NCBI GenBank assembly: GCA_021030905.1
Contig: JAGFMI010000021.1
Location: 496,001-560,000 of the forward strand
Direction: 5' to 3'
Length of the DNA: 64,000 nucleotides
Origin: Pyrenula massariospora
Taxonomy: Eukaryota; Ascomycota; Eurotiomycetes; Pyrenulales; Pyrenulaceae
Shown here: positions 22,088 through 34,375 of the stretch, in pieces
How the letters are laid out: each line of letters begins with the position of its first letter
How positions within the stretch are numbered: the stretch's first letter is position 1
Notes under the pieces: model-generated
What the model was told of the DNA's origin: nothing
What the model saw: the letters and a program-made list of their open reading frames with translations, nothing else
Databases searched by the model: none
Position numbers and translations under genes: made by a program

Positions 22088-23475
22088 CGAAAAGTGCAAG
22101 CAGATATTGACTGAACTTATGTTGAAGGCTATTGAGGGCTATTGGTGGTGTTCGTTCTAGGCCTTGGAGCGAGAGTCAAACTTTGTCGACATTTTGAGTA
22201 AAGATGACTAGTCTAGGGATCTGCTTCGCAATGCTTTGGCTTTCATTTGATATGCATTCGCTTAGTGTAAATGAACCATAGACTCTATACCACACTAAGA
22301 AAAAGTAATTGTTTCATGAATTTTCCGATCCTTAAAATTCCATGCTGAAATCGCATCAAGGACTGATGGAACAACTAGGGCTATTCTGCCGCTATCCGGA
22401 GTTATTGAGAAATGGATTGATAGTCATGCGATTTCCGAGGTTCCAGAAAGGATGAGTACTATTTAGTGTGCCGAGGCCAGATAGTGATAAGGTGAAGGCA
22501 GAGCTAGCGTGGAGCCAATCTGCTGAAGTATGCTCATGCAGACAACTAGAGGAAGAGCAGAACCATATGCTCTTAGACAACGGAAGGACAGCAAGGCGTT
22601 GAGATCCTTTTCGGCAGACAGAGCGAGGAGTCGGCCATATCTCGCACACCAAGCGCATTCGGGTTGGGTTTGCCTGCGAATTGAAGTGCTCCTGTTTCAC
22701 AAAGACGTGACGAGAACGGAAATGGAAAGGGGGAAGGGGCTGGGTTCGGTTGGGTTAGGTCAAGTGGTGCACTGCCCAGAAAATGTTCGCGATGTGCAGT
22801 AGATGCGGTTAACGAAGTAGCGGCCTTGTGTTGAACGGGTTGGACTTTGCAGGCATGATCCGGGACGTAAGGAACCTAAAGGTTAGCCTCGTAATAGAGG
22901 AGAGCAGTTACCATGCATTCATTTCCAAACGCAAACGCATCGTAGATAATCAGTAGTTCAGGGAGTTTAAAATTATGCTGTGGGGGATGATGGCGAATGT
23001 AAACAGAGAGACAGATTTTAGCCATCAATAGATAGAGACAAGTGGAAAAAAGCAATTGCTCCAGAACACAAGTTTAAGGCTTCAAAATGTCAAGCATGTG
23101 CAGTCTATAGCCACGTCTTGGGGTCTCGGGGTATAGCAGTGAGGCAATTAGAGTCGGAATGCGCGAAAAGATAGATAATATTCCGTGAAAAGGCAAGATT
23201 GTCATGGCCAGTCCCATCACGCCATAGAAACCAGCAACCGAAAAGGCAAGCAGGATGGCTAAATGCGAGGATCGGGAGGCACTACAGGTACAGTCTATAG
23301 TAGTATCTATGGGTGTTTAAGAGCAGTCAGAAAGGCAGTAAAAGAATGGACAGCATTGCGTAACAAATGAAGTAAAATTATCATGGCTCATCCAAGACAA
23401 AGACCAGCTCCATCACGCAACAATAACCAGCGCCGACGTTATGCTGTCAATGCGGCCGTCAAGATCAGCTACGAT
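22088..23475. other. Convergent intergenic gap, no gene seen
   Basis: About 1.4 kb between the convergent 3' ends of the AAA gene and the SWIM-like coiled-coil gene. Only short open frames (about 100 codons, overlapping on both strands) are present, and I see no RNA gene or repeat. Confidence 0.45.
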
Positions 23476-24780
23476 CTAACACTCGACTTCAGTCTCACGT
23501 TCCAGCGATAACGTCCTTTTCCTCTTTCTGGCGGGATATCCATCCTCGGACCTCGAGAAGGAGCGCCGCCCCTCCCTGTACCGGGATCGCTGCCTCCGGA
23601 CAAGCGCTGTGAAGAGATCCGTGGTACGAGTGCCCTTTCCGTCGCCGCCGAGATCCAAGGAGCAGCTTCGAGCTTTCCCAACGGTTGGTGGGATGTCATA
23701 CGGCGCGAGGGCACTGGTGAATTTGGGGAATGCAGCCTGCATAAACTCAACCACAGAGTTGGAAGTAGGGGCAAAGTCAGTTAAAGGGATCGGAAGAGAA
23801 GAGCAGTGACTTTCGGTAGGGCTGTCAACGGCTGTAGGGAGGATAGAGAGGTCTAGGATACCGCTGGAGCGCGGGTGATTTTCATCGGCTGTTGCAGGGG
23901 CCAAAGCGGGCAGAAGACCCGGAGAGGCGGGGTCGGAGATCAAGTCAGAGCCATTGGTTGGAGTTGATGCACTTCGGGGGAGGGGTGCAAAGGATGTTGA
24001 GCTAAGCGAGCGCTTTTCTTTTTGCATGCTGGGAGAGGTGGGTTCCTGGCTGCGCATTTGCTTATCAGTAACTTGAACGATGGCGGTGCAATGCGTTTCG
24101 TCCATGGATGATGAGTCTGGGATCGGGGTCTCCAGATTCGGCTTCTGCAAAACATGCGCTTCCTCGGAATCAGGCCGAGGTTTTCCATTAGCCATCTTGT
24201 CAAGTCGCTTCTCCAGGTTTTCGGCGATATCGTCCAATGCGACAATGCGACCTTGCAAATGGATCTGTTCATCGTAGTTGCCTTCGATGCGGTCTTCAAG
24301 CTCGACGATCGAGCGTTTAATCTCCTCCTCGGAGCGGTAGAAAGGGGCTACAGCCTCGCGAATGATTCGAATCTCCCTTTCTCTCGCTCGTTTTTCTTCC
24401 CTCAGCTCCTCTTGCTGAGCTTTGATATCTCGCTTACGAGCATTGCGTTCGTTTTGTAACGCATCTTCCAGCTTCCTCACCTTATCAAGGAGAGCAGCAT
24501 GTGATGTAGGTGGTAAAGGGGTTTGCTCGGGCTGTGAGCTGGGTGTGAGCGGAGTATGGACATGATAGCATGCCTGATGTCCGCATTCACAACTGGCACC
24601 TGCCAAACTCCTGTTGTGGTGGAAGCCCTGGCATGAGCACCGCTGATTCGGCACCGATGGATGGAGAAGGATGAAGCGGCATTCTCCAGTGGGAAAAGAA
24701 GGAGGACTAGGGGAGAGACGAAGAGGGGCCGGTTCGGGGATAAAGGGTGGACGAGTTCCTCCTGCGGGAGTCGTAAACAT
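23476..24780 (-). CDS. Coiled-coil protein with SWIM-like zinc motif, 434 aa
   Basis: A single exon from the ATG at 24780 (MFTTPAGGTRPPF). The N-terminus is Pro-rich. Residues 34-73 are Cys/His-rich: C34, C48-x-C50, then C64-E-C66-G-H-Q-A-C71-Y-H73. The last cluster fits the SWIM zinc-finger pattern CxCx(n)CxH. Residues about 95-205 form a long, highly charged coiled coil (KVRKLEDALQNERNARKRD and onward). The C-terminal half is Ser/Thr/Pro-rich and ends in a basic KRKR segment, a likely nuclear signal. I do not recognise an orthologue with a known role. A zinc-binding nuclear or scaffold protein is the most that can be inferred. There is no stop or frameshift. Upstream is a GC-rich, gene-poor stretch. 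Confidence 0.75.
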   Translation of the reverse strand: MFTTPAGGTRPPFIPEPAPLRLSPSPPSFPTGECRFILLHPSVPNQRCSCQGFHHNRSLAGASCECGHQACYHVHTPLTPSSQPEQTPLPPTSHAALLDKVRKLEDALQNERNARKRDIKAQQEELREEKRAREREIRIIREAVAPFYRSEEEIKRSIVELEDRIEGNYDEQIHLQGRIVALDDIAENLEKRLDKMANGKPRPDSEEAHVLQKPNLETPIPDSSSMDETHCTAIVQVTDKQMRSQEPTSPSMQKEKRSLSSTSFAPLPRSASTPTNGSDLISDPASPGLLPALAPATADENHPRSSGILDLSILPTAVDSPTESHCSSLPIPLTDFAPTSNSVVEFMQAAFPKFTSALAPYDIPPTVGKARSCSLDLGGDGKGTRTTDLFTALVRRQRSRYREGRRSFSRSEDGYPARKRKRTLSLERETEVEC

Positions 24781-26745
24781 CACCCTAGATAAGAGACACT
24801 CGAGTGCCGTCGAACGTAAAAAGAGCGGGTTGATGGTGGTATGGAAGCATTGAATGATAGTGGTCGGTCTTCTCCGTTAGAGCACTCTGCTCTGGCCAAA
24901 ACGTATAGATTTTTTTTTCTCGCCTGATTCGTAAGACTGGTTGTAGGAATGTGAGCTCGCGTGGCAAGTCACCTGTCGACAGAATCAGCCTTTGGAAGGG
25001 TGGTTGATAACGCTGGATGCACGTACCCAACATGCGAGATAAGGATGTAGGGGGACTTGCTCGGTCGTTACCAGGGCATAAGGCTCTTGCGCAACGACGA
25101 CCAGCTGAAATTGAACCAGAGGTAAACACTCATATTGCGCGTCGCACAGAGGAGAAGAGAGTCGGAAGGAAAGGTTGGGAAGAAGAGGCAATGGAGGTCG
25201 GTGGAAGGTCGAGGGTGCGAGGGTCGTGGGTCGGAGGGTCTTGGGCGCGCAGGTGTTGTAGCCGACCAGGTGGGAATACATGAGATTGGCGCGGGAGGGA
25301 GCTGGCTGGAGTCGAGGAGTGTGGGTGTGGGTGGCGGCGTGGGTCGTGGGTAAGGGAAAGGGAAAGACGTGATCCAGCGAGCAGGGGGCCAGATACCGCT
25401 ACTGATAACACTCTCCAGCGCCACTAATCGCCGCGTCCGCTTTCTTCCCAGGCGTCCACCCGCGACTGCTACAGTGCTCCTCGTTACACACGCCGTTACA
25501 CACACATGACGTGCTGGGCGATGCCTGGCCCTGCAGCTGCATCTTGATATTGGCCTGCCCGGCGTCGGTATCAGCGACCATCCCAGCACGCCGATCACTA
25601 TCTACCCTTACGCTCGACCTTATCCGCTGTCCCTGGCTGACTACTACTGCCTGACGCTCCCCCGTGCCCCAAAAGGAAAGCCAGCGCTGTTGTTTGCGGA
25701 AAGGGGGCGCCTTATCGGCCCTCTCCTCTCAGCGATGGTCCGTCGTCCATCTAAGCCTCAACATCGGACACGGTTTATATACATCTACAGGGTTGGTGTT
25801 CATCCTCCCACCCGAACAATCCCGTTCCTGGTATCCGTTGATTGGCTCTCGTGGATTCTCTCCAGCAGTTATTGCAGACGTCGGGATCACGTCGTACATG
25901 CAAACGCCCAACTTTATATCATGCTCAAGATTGCCAGTCAGATGCAGACGATGCGCATGGGGCTCTGGCCTGGGATCTAGTCATCTTGCGTCCCCCCAAG
26001 GCAACAGCTTCCTATTCAGCCGTGTTGCAGACCTCGTCGCTCATTTTGCGCGTATCAGATCCGCTTGCGACCGGAATTTAAGCGCCCAGGTGACCTGATT
26101 TGTAGATTCAACCGACACAAAGGGTAATGCGACGGGCCTTTTTACCTGGACTGGTGAGCCGTGACGCGCAGGCTTTTTGATCATCTCGACGGGATTACTG
26201 CACCTGTCTATAGGAGGCGCTGTGTGATAATCGTGCCGCAGCGGACCGAGCCCTGAGAAAAAAGGCAAAAAGCAACGTGGGAAGGATTGCGCCAAGCTGA
26301 TAAAGGCCCAAACCAGAACGGGGGGTATCCTTGGGGGTGGAACGTGGGATGAGCAGAATTTTGTGGTGCGGTTGCACAACGCCTCGGTACATGAGTCTCG
26401 CTTCGTCCACCCGCGTCGGCAAAGGTCACTCCTATCGCCACCCTTCCGTTGGCTGTAGATGGCGTGCGTGCGCATCGCAGCCGCGCATCTATTCACGCAC
26501 ACACTCCCATACTGACACCGCTTTTTCATTGTCAAAAAGCAATTATACAGGAAGGCACAATGTTCAAAATGCTCTCTCGATCAGAATGTACAAGTAACCT
26601 TGATAGCTATGAACTTTTGTGAAGAACGCAACATTTCATACTATTTACAATTAGAATCAGATCTTTCTAGGGCTTGCCTTCACCTAAAATGCAACACTAC
26701 CCAAATCTATGTAGAAGAAGCAAAATGCCATGACGAATCAGAAGT
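24781..26745. other. GC-rich gene-poor stretch
   Basis: About 2 kb. Many long-looking frames occur on both strands (for example 25068-25598, minus), but they overlap each other and encode low-complexity Pro/Arg/Ser peptides, as expected of GC-rich non-coding DNA. The first part is the promoter side of the SWIM-like gene and the last 150 nt is the 3' flank of the LPMO gene. Confidence 0.45.
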
Positions 26746-27743
26746 CTAGGCGTCGCAGGTGCTGTCATCATCTCCCGCATCAGAAGCGCCCGTAGGCTCT
26801 GTGACAGGCGCCGCAGTGGTAGTTGGAGTGGCTACAACAGTGGCAAAAGTCGTGGGCGCTGAAGCAACCGAGCTCGAAGAGATCGAGACCACGGGGGCTG
26901 AAGACGAAGCGCTGGGTGCGGCGGCACTGCTGCTCGATGCAGGAGCGCCTCCCGAGCTGGAACCATCCCATATCTCTGGGCCAGGAGCGGCGTAGCTGGT
27001 GTAGGAGCTGTAGAGGTTGAATACAATCCCTGGATCGGTCTCCGTATATTGCTTTTGAAAGTCGTAATCTGTAGGCGGTGTAGCCGAGCCAGAGCCAGTG
27101 ATCTCGAATTGGACGCAGCCTGGGTAGAACTGGGCACCTCGAATGGGGTTTGCAGTATAGGCAGCATCAGCCTCGTGGAGAGCAATGACCTCACCACGAA
27201 CAAGGTATTGACCGGGTGCAAGCTCAGAGGGAAGCGTGAAGTCGAACTTGCCCTTGTTGGCAATCAGGTCATCCACGGCCCAGCTCTTCGCAGTAGGATC
27301 GTAGCCCTGGCTGGCGATCTTACTCCAGATCGCCCCCGTTCCGTTTCCGGCAGGAGAGGCGTCGTACTGAGCAATGTAGATTTGGACTGGGCCTTTATGT
27401 GAGGACGCAATGATATCGTCTCCCCTATTATCGTGATACCACTCAAAGGTGATCTTATCACCTGCCGCAGCCGAAACAAAGCTCGGTGCAGCAACTCCGC
27501 CATTGACGTTGCAAGCAATGTCAGGGCTAGTGAGATCCTTCACAGGGTTGTTGCTATCAATTTGTCAGGCTCTCGCACACGTTGAAGAGTCGAAAATCAA
27601 TCAACTTACTTCGGAGGTGACCGGATGTAGGAGGTGCGGCCATCCCCTTGGTCGACTCCATTCACCCAAGCGCTCCAGATGTGAGTGTGAGCAGTCACGG
27701 TGCCAGCCATAACGGCGGCCAAGACGACAGCTTTGGACATCAT
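26746..27743 (-). CDS. AA9 lytic polysaccharide monooxygenase (formerly GH61), 313 aa
   Basis: Two exons, 27743-27610 and 27553-26746, with a 56-nt intron (GTAAGT...GATAG). A secretion signal ([18 protein letters not shown]) ends at residue 18. The mature protein then starts HTHIW, giving the N-terminal His of the copper histidine brace. The second copper His is H97 in SSHKGPV, and the axial Tyr is Y188 in AQFYPGC. Outer-sphere H171 (ALHEAD) and Q186 are present. These enzymes oxidatively cleave cellulose or related glucans outside the cell. The catalytic domain ends near residue 220. The tail is a long Ser/Ala/Thr-rich linker ([13 protein letters not shown] and so on) that stops at DDDSTCDA with no CBM1. 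The gene looks intact. Substrate choice cannot be read from the sequence. Confidence 0.93.
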
Positions 27744-30600
27744 TTTGGAGACTGGAAAAGAAGCTGGTTTTCAAAGAGGGTGGAATGAATAGATGAAGGG
27801 AATCCCCTTGAATGAATATTGAATTGAAGTTCTGTAAAAGAGCGTGATATTGAACGAGGGACCAGCCAGACAACTCTGTTGACTACCGCAAAAAGTAAGG
27901 AGAGACTGAAGATACGCTTGGAAGAAACAGAATAACATAGAGGCGAATGCCATGGCAGACCTTTTGTACCTACTCTGGCTCGGTGCCTCCTAGGCATTCT
28001 CCAACAGAGCTTCGTCCCGCAGAGGCAACGCCGCCGCACCCGTCAATCTCTGTATATTGAGCCTCATTTCAGAAACGCTCTGTTTCGCGTGGCCGGTTGA
28101 ATGTTTGTGGAGGTTTCGAAACAGCGAGGGAGATGGGATCTCACTTGAAAGGCTGGATGTGGTGTAGCGGTTCGGAGTATATTGCTTGCCAAGGAGCCGG
28201 TTCGATCGGCTGCCCCCACCGGCGTGGAAATTGGCGGCTGGAGGGTGAAGGTAGCGAAGGCGGATCTGGCTGCCCCTGTCATGACGGCTCCCATGCAATC
28301 TATGCAATATCCAGCAGGAGTCTTGGCTATCCTGAGACGAGCAGATGCTAATGTCCAGGTCGAGGGGAGCATGGCGACCTCTTCTTATCTCCACGTGGCC
28401 CAATCAACCGATGAAATGCAGCGTCAACCGTGCGTTGGAAACACCTCCAAAACAGGCACGTCGCCCTACACCACCAGCTTGTCATGCCGGTAATAAGGTT
28501 CCGAGCATCGTGCATGCAACACACTGCCAGGATAAAGCACTGCCACTGCCCAGTGCGCTTGGAGACATCGATAACAGAATCTCGTAATTCCTACCAGCAC
28601 GTCCTCACACCTTCAGCAATGACGCCGGCACACATTCCGAACGTAACCCTACACGTGCAAGATAACGAGCCTGTTCCTGCCAGGTCCCTGACGGCATGCA
28701 TCCGACGAAATCCCTGCGCTCAGGTTCGGGCCTTTGCCGCGAACGTGCACATATGATAAAGCATTGAAAAACTCTCGTGAGCCCAACGCACGTAAACTTT
28801 ACCCGTACTGTCCTTCAGTGTTGCCCAGGGTTCTGGAACGGCTGTCCAACCAGGAAACGTGATCCCAGGGCCGACAATTGCCCGTCAACCCATCTAGTAG
28901 AGACGCCCTACATAAATGTCTTCCGTCAGCTCAGATGTCCAGCATCTTGTGTACGGAAGCGAGCATAATAGTTGAATTAGGGATGTTGCTTAAGTTCACC
29001 CTGACCGGGCCCCAGGATCCAATGTGCGATTTTAATGACTCGAGATTTTCAGTAATCAGGTCGCCCGAATGGGCCTGGTCAACGTCAGCAGAGTTTTTGT
29101 TATGCGGCGATCTCGAAAACTGCCAAACCAAGTCTACCATAGCCACCTTGCAATTTCCTCCCCAGTTCACCCAAGGGCAAATGAAGACGCTAAGCTCTGA
29201 CGGCGATGTTTGCACTATCAGTTACTTGGTATAATTGTAGATTCTTGCGGTCGGGTCGTTGATATTCTCGCCTCGAGCAGTAGTAACGCTAGTGCAGAGA
29301 TCTAAATGGGTAGAGTTGACGGTCATAGAACGTACGCAAGCGCAAAGGGTACTTAGGAGGCACATGAGAAGCTCAAAAGAGATCATTGCGACAAGGGACA
29401 CTCGTAAAATAGGGATCTTGACAGGTAAAACACCAGCACAGCAGAAATGATTCATAGGCAGAAAGAAACGACACGTTTCGATCGAGACAACAAGATGGAA
29501 GCACCTCCTGATATCGAGGAATGTCAAATGATTGCGAAGTTTCGAGATCAATGCTTCTTCATTTGCGCACACATCATACGCCCATCATGCAAGGTATTCT
29601 TCACCCATTAGATTCGTAGGCTAAGGAAAATCTTCGCGGTAAATTGATGATCACGCCTGCGTAGTGTTGCAAAGGACATTGGATACGACGGTCATGAGAA
29701 GGGTGAAATATCTTCTAGAAGTCGTCGCCGCGCACGATCAGCGTGTTCGTTGCTTAAAACGCGACTGTGTTCGAGTGCAGAAAAGTGAAATGATTAGGTT
29801 CAAACATAGCGATGAGGCACAGAGAAGCTTCTTCAACTTCACTGCCGTCTCAGAACATGCAGGTCGATGCGAAAATCTTGCTAGCGAATATTACAATCCA
29901 AATCAGAATTTCAACGTTTGTACGGCAGATATTTTGGCTAGTCTGAGCATTGGAGGAAGTAATTATAGATAATAGGTGTCTGTTATTTAGCTGTACAACA
30001 CGCTCGGTGAAAATATCTTCGGAACGATTTTGCCGGAAACAACCTCACGCCAGCGCATTTACCGAAAACGAAAAGGCCGTCACTCTCTCGAGCCATCTCG
30101 CATCCTACCATGAATTACGATATCTCTATCCTTAGGTGCGTATGTTCGTTGTACGGCTGATTGTCCCAATATCAATTCGAATGTCAATAATTTTGTAAAG
30201 ATGACGGTCCACTTCAGTTCGCGACGGCGATTGGAGGGAACCAGCCTCGTCATACATGAGACTCACGGCCTGTGTCTTACAGATCTTTCGCTGATTCACT
30301 CGTTACAATGTCATGGAAGATCGATTGCAGATCTGAATACGATCAGGGTCAGCTCAAGGAAGTTAGTACGATCTAGGATGAAAAATGTGCTAGGTAGGTT
30401 CTCAGATGCTCTCAACCCTCTTCGAGCTTTCCGCTTATTCTAATCAATTACGTTTCCAGAAGCGTATAAGCGCTTATCCTCACCGACAACCTTTTCACAA
30501 ATATACCTGCCAGCTGAGCAGTCGTGATTGTCCTGAGCCAAAGGATACAAAGATCCGATGACCCTGTTTCTGTGGGTGTGCCGCTGCAAGAGCCTTTGAA
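27744..30600. other. LPMO upstream region and gene-poor stretch
   Basis: The first several hundred bases should hold the LPMO promoter. A CCCCAC site at 28214-28219 fits the CreA/Cre1 consensus (GTGGGG on the gene strand), but a 6-mer match is weak evidence. Farther on, open frames of about 100 codons overlap on both strands (28064-28493, 28931-29234, 29664-29972) and none has a recognised domain. Confidence 0.4.
28214..28219 (-). promoter_or_regulatory. Possible CreA/Cre1 binding site upstream of LPMO
   Basis: GTGGGG on the minus strand matches SYGGRG, about 470 nt before the LPMO start. Catabolite repression of LPMO genes through such sites is known in ascomycetes. A single short match can arise by chance. 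Confidence 0.2.
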
Positions 30601-33600
30601 GCTTCACCGATTGGGTGGTCATGAATGCAGAGGCACCATACCACTGTCAGCTCTCCCCGCAAAACCAACCCTCTCTCGCGTGACTAGTCTTGCAGTCGCC
30701 ACCATTGTGGGAACGTCCTCTTTCGGGTTGACCAAGTAGGCGGGTCTATCCCCTCCAAGGCCGGTAATAGTGTTCGGCGATATCATCACGCCTTCACCAG
30801 GAGAGATGGCTGTTATGGATCTGTGGAAAGAGATCGGAATCCCCGATTGGCACTTTTTACTATTCGATGCGACAAGGTGGGATAGCCAAACGGAGTTCCT
30901 TCGGAGATCCCCATATTTGCGTGGTAAATGAGGCATCGACGTTGCCGTGGCGAATGCTGGGATTGTGATGTCGAAGAGAGCCAGTACTTTGTGATTCCAG
31001 GAAACACGAGTCTAGTTAGTGTATCTGACACCGGTACGGCATCCCCGAAGTCTTCTTTCCAGACATCAGACGTTAATCTCAAAAGGATACCACTTACTGC
31101 ATATGTCACTCCAGCAATATCGGCTCCACATATGAAGTGAGCATTACAGCAGAAGGATAAGCGGTTCTCAATTCATCGGAACTTGCCTTCGTTGGTAGGA
31201 TCGAAAACTTCTCTTGTTTCCCCGCCGACGCCACCTCTGTATGCTATCTCAAGCTCGCGTTGTTCGCCCCTTTCCGCTCTCTTCGCCTCCCAATGCCTAT
31301 CGAGCATCCTCACATCTGAGTGAACTTGCTCCGTTCACATTTTGCGAGCACGCCATGTCTTGGGATTATCGGTGCGTCTTTAATGGCCAGTGGCACATTC
31401 GCGGAAACAGAGAGCGTGATTAAAGCAGCGTTGTAATACATCGGAAGTAGATTGGTCGATGGGCGGCCTTGATAATAGGGCTAAATGTCACTCGTCAGGA
31501 GGCGGAGGAGCCGAATCTGCTGCACGCCAATGTCTTGAATGTTTCCGGTGGGTCCAATCAAAGTTTCGGTCACCGGCCGAACGACGAGCCAGCTGAGTCC
31601 CCGTCAGGGATTGCGATAGGGGATGTCTCTGCGTACGATTAAGGCCTGGGCGCTGTATTTTTAAGAAAAAGCTTGTAACTCGTGCGTTTGGAAATACCAC
31701 AACCAGCTTGGATAGGCGTTTGCATAGCGGTGGTGGGTAGTGTTGGCAGTAGTTCGTCAGCGGCATAAAGTGGTGATGGAGTAGATGAGATAAGGCTCTG
31801 ATAATCTCGATCAGCCTCCTCAAGGGAACCCCATGTCGCAAAGCCAACCCAACCAGATTCCATAACATGAAGTATCGCTCTTCGCGCTGATTTACATAGT
31901 AACAGTCTCCAAGAACTCTTTGGGGCGCTCCTTATGGTTCCTATTACACTCCGTTCCCAACGATCATACCAAGACGGATAGCCCGGTCCCCTTAGCCCGG
32001 TCCCCTTGGCCTGGCTCTTTGATCAAGTCTTCTGCCAGAACTTGTCGTCTTGCGTATCCCTTTGCATTTCCTTTCTTCTCCAGTAAGGACCCATGCATGT
32101 GGAATAAGTGTGTCATCGTATTACTGCATGCAAGAAGAATTGGAGATATGCGCAAAAGCGGCACCAGCAAACCCTTACTTTCTTGTCCGGCATTGCTCGT
32201 TGGGACCACTGCTAGATAGACAAGCACCATCCCAAGATTGACAAGTGAGCTTTCAGCAAAGGTCGGATCTTGCAGCCACTAACCTGACTTTCCCATTTTC
32301 AGATCATCCACGAGCCCACTCATGCGTTTCACTTATCCTGGCCGAGAGTGGCGAGTAGATCTCCTTTGACGCCCGGCTCAAGAGCTCCCTTGCATCCCGG
32401 TTCCCTTCAGCGGCGCATGACATTGCCGTTCGAAAGACGAGGAGGTGGGGAGGAATATCGGCCCAGGTCTCATCAGTCTCTCTGAAAACCAATCCAGGAG
32501 ATGGTCCGCAGTGTCAAATGTGCAATCACATCATAAAGCACGAAGGAGAGAACTGAGTCGCCAGTGACCCTTGGCTTCGGCTTTTGAACCTCGATAGTGG
32601 TTAGATGTCAAGGGGTGGCCACGCGCTGGACGTAGTACACGGTGGCCTGATTCTCGACACGGACACGTTGACTGTGGTTAGGGCCGCGACGGCAGCATAA
32701 TTGCTTTTTGTGAAGTTTCACGGCGGTTTGCTCACGATGAAATCCAGGAGAGAGGACGAGTGCATCTTGTCGGCCAGATGTGTCCCTGATAGCGTTCTCT
32801 CTGTCGCGACTTTGAGGTTCACCAGGGCCAGGATCCCCACTAACTTAGGTCGAGATTGACTTTTCAAGAATTTACGTACACAATTTTAGAGCAACTCATA
32901 AGAAAGTCCTCTTAACCTAGGCTTGCTATCCTGCAGCCGACCCTGCTCTCTCTTCCAGTGCTTCTCACAATTACTACGTGGAATACGAAATACCTACCTC
33001 TAATGGTCGACAGGCCAAGCCTTCGGAACGAAGGACGCCTCGGTTTCGCCTTGTCGGATTTGTCCAATGCAGCAACTAACAACCCAAAATTAGACCCATT
33101 CAAGCACGGTCTTTGCTAGGATTTACCTAGATCATTGTGATTACTTTGGAATTCTAGATGGAGTAGAGCGCCTGCTCAGCCCACACCAATGCCACGGAGG
33201 CTATCAATTTGCGATTGAATCTTCGATTCCCATCCAAGAGAAGACAGATTCCGCAAACAGCCGATGAAATGAGAAAGAAATCCACCTGAACGTGAAAAGG
33301 AAGGTAAGACTCACCTTGTGGACATCATCCGAGGTGTTTTTCTCAGGATGTTCTATCCATGACAATGTTGCCACACTGGAAAAGATCACGGTTACCAACA
33401 CCGTTCTCGACAAGGGGCTGGTAGGTCAACTAAAAAATTTCAAGAAGTCTGAAGAAGCTCGTCAAGCATAAGGTTCTCGTGTTTAACGGACCTTCGTCAT
33501 AAAAACGCGTCTGAAAAAGCGGCAGCACGTTTGTCCGTTCCCAGGCCCGCATACATTACCTAGGTGTGAGCATGTTCACTCCTTTAGGTCTAATGTTGTC

Positions 33601-33780
33601 CCTTACCACGGAAATTCTTGAAGAATGACATATCTTCCCTAAACTGAGTCATAATTCTTGACACTGTCATTGTTGGGCCGTACTTGCGCTCTGGCTGGCT
33701 CCGGTCAACCTGCGTTTTGTTGAGTTAGAAATGTCGAATGACAAGCTGCGTCAGGTCACCAATGACAGGTTTGCACAGCT
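30601..33780 (-). other. Scattered minus-strand coding-like patches, unidentified
   Basis: Several minus-strand patches look coding and are bounded by plausible splice signals. Examples are a patch ending KNTSDDVHK before GTGAGT (about 33320-33390), the next patch starting VDFFLISSAVCGICLLLDG (about 33130-33270), one around 32304-32492 (RETDETWADIPPHLLVFRT) and one around 31780-31890 (RYFMLWNLVGLALRHG). The last vaguely recalls the middle homology region of fungal transcription factors. I could not join them into one continuous protein and recognise no family with confidence. They may be one or more intron-rich genes or a decayed one. Confidence 0.25.
31981..32008. repeat. 14-bp tandem duplication
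   Basis: GCCCGGTCCCCTTA is followed directly by GCCCGGTCCCCTTG, two copies with one mismatch. It is a small local duplication with no evident function. Confidence 0.6.
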
Positions 33781-34375
33781 TTGGCCATCACCAGGACCGA
33801 CGAGCATTGTGCTAAAATCACTCGAATAGCAATGATATAATGCCCTGTTTGAGAGAATATAGTGTTCAAGGTCGGCGTTCTAAAACGCGCCCTCTACTGG
33901 TATGCCTACGGGTTGTCCTTATGCTGGACCATGTCTGAAGCTTCTCATGATATTCTCTCCTAAAGTTTAACAATGTTGCAAGCACAGTCTCTCAAGAAGT
34001 ACAAGCACCATATCTCTGAAGCTATGCTTTTTCTCGTCCGTTAAAAAGTCGGTTTTCGTTATTGCTACCGACTCAACCAACGCTGTCGTCCACTCATGTG
34101 CGCGGATTTTGAGCAACACTCCGCGCGTTCCAGATATCATGATATCTGGTACGGTCAGGACCAAACCACCATTGTCATGGCCAAATGCCTTTTCATAGAG
34201 TCCTTTCACGCTGTTTTCCCTACGTTCCTTCTTTTCTTGTCAAACATTCTCCATCGTCTCGCAATATCCAAACACTTTTCTTCAACTATCCACAACAACA
34301 AAATCACCCTCTAGCGCCTCGCAATATCCACAATTCATTCTTAATTATCAAAGACTACAACGTCTCACGACTACA
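33781..34375. promoter_or_regulatory. Upstream region of the 34376 gene
   Basis: A gap before the plus-strand gene at 34376, rich in pyrimidine/CAA sequence near its end, as in fungal 5' leaders. A minus-strand frame (33967-34209) is open for 80 codons without a recognised domain. A perfect 20-bp palindrome lies inside it. Confidence 0.35.
34130..34149. repeat. Perfect 20-bp palindrome
   Basis: CCAGATATCATGATATCTGG equals its own reverse complement. It lies about 230 nt before the start codon at 34376, so it could be a dyad factor site. Confidence 0.7.

Noticed and set aside
25068-25598. 176-codon minus-strand frame rich in Pro/Ser/Arg
   Set aside because: Overlapping frames on both strands and low-complexity content point to GC-rich non-coding DNA.
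28064-28493. About 100-codon frames on both strands upstream of the LPMO gene
   Set aside because: They overlap each other, have no recognised domain and lie in the likely promoter region.
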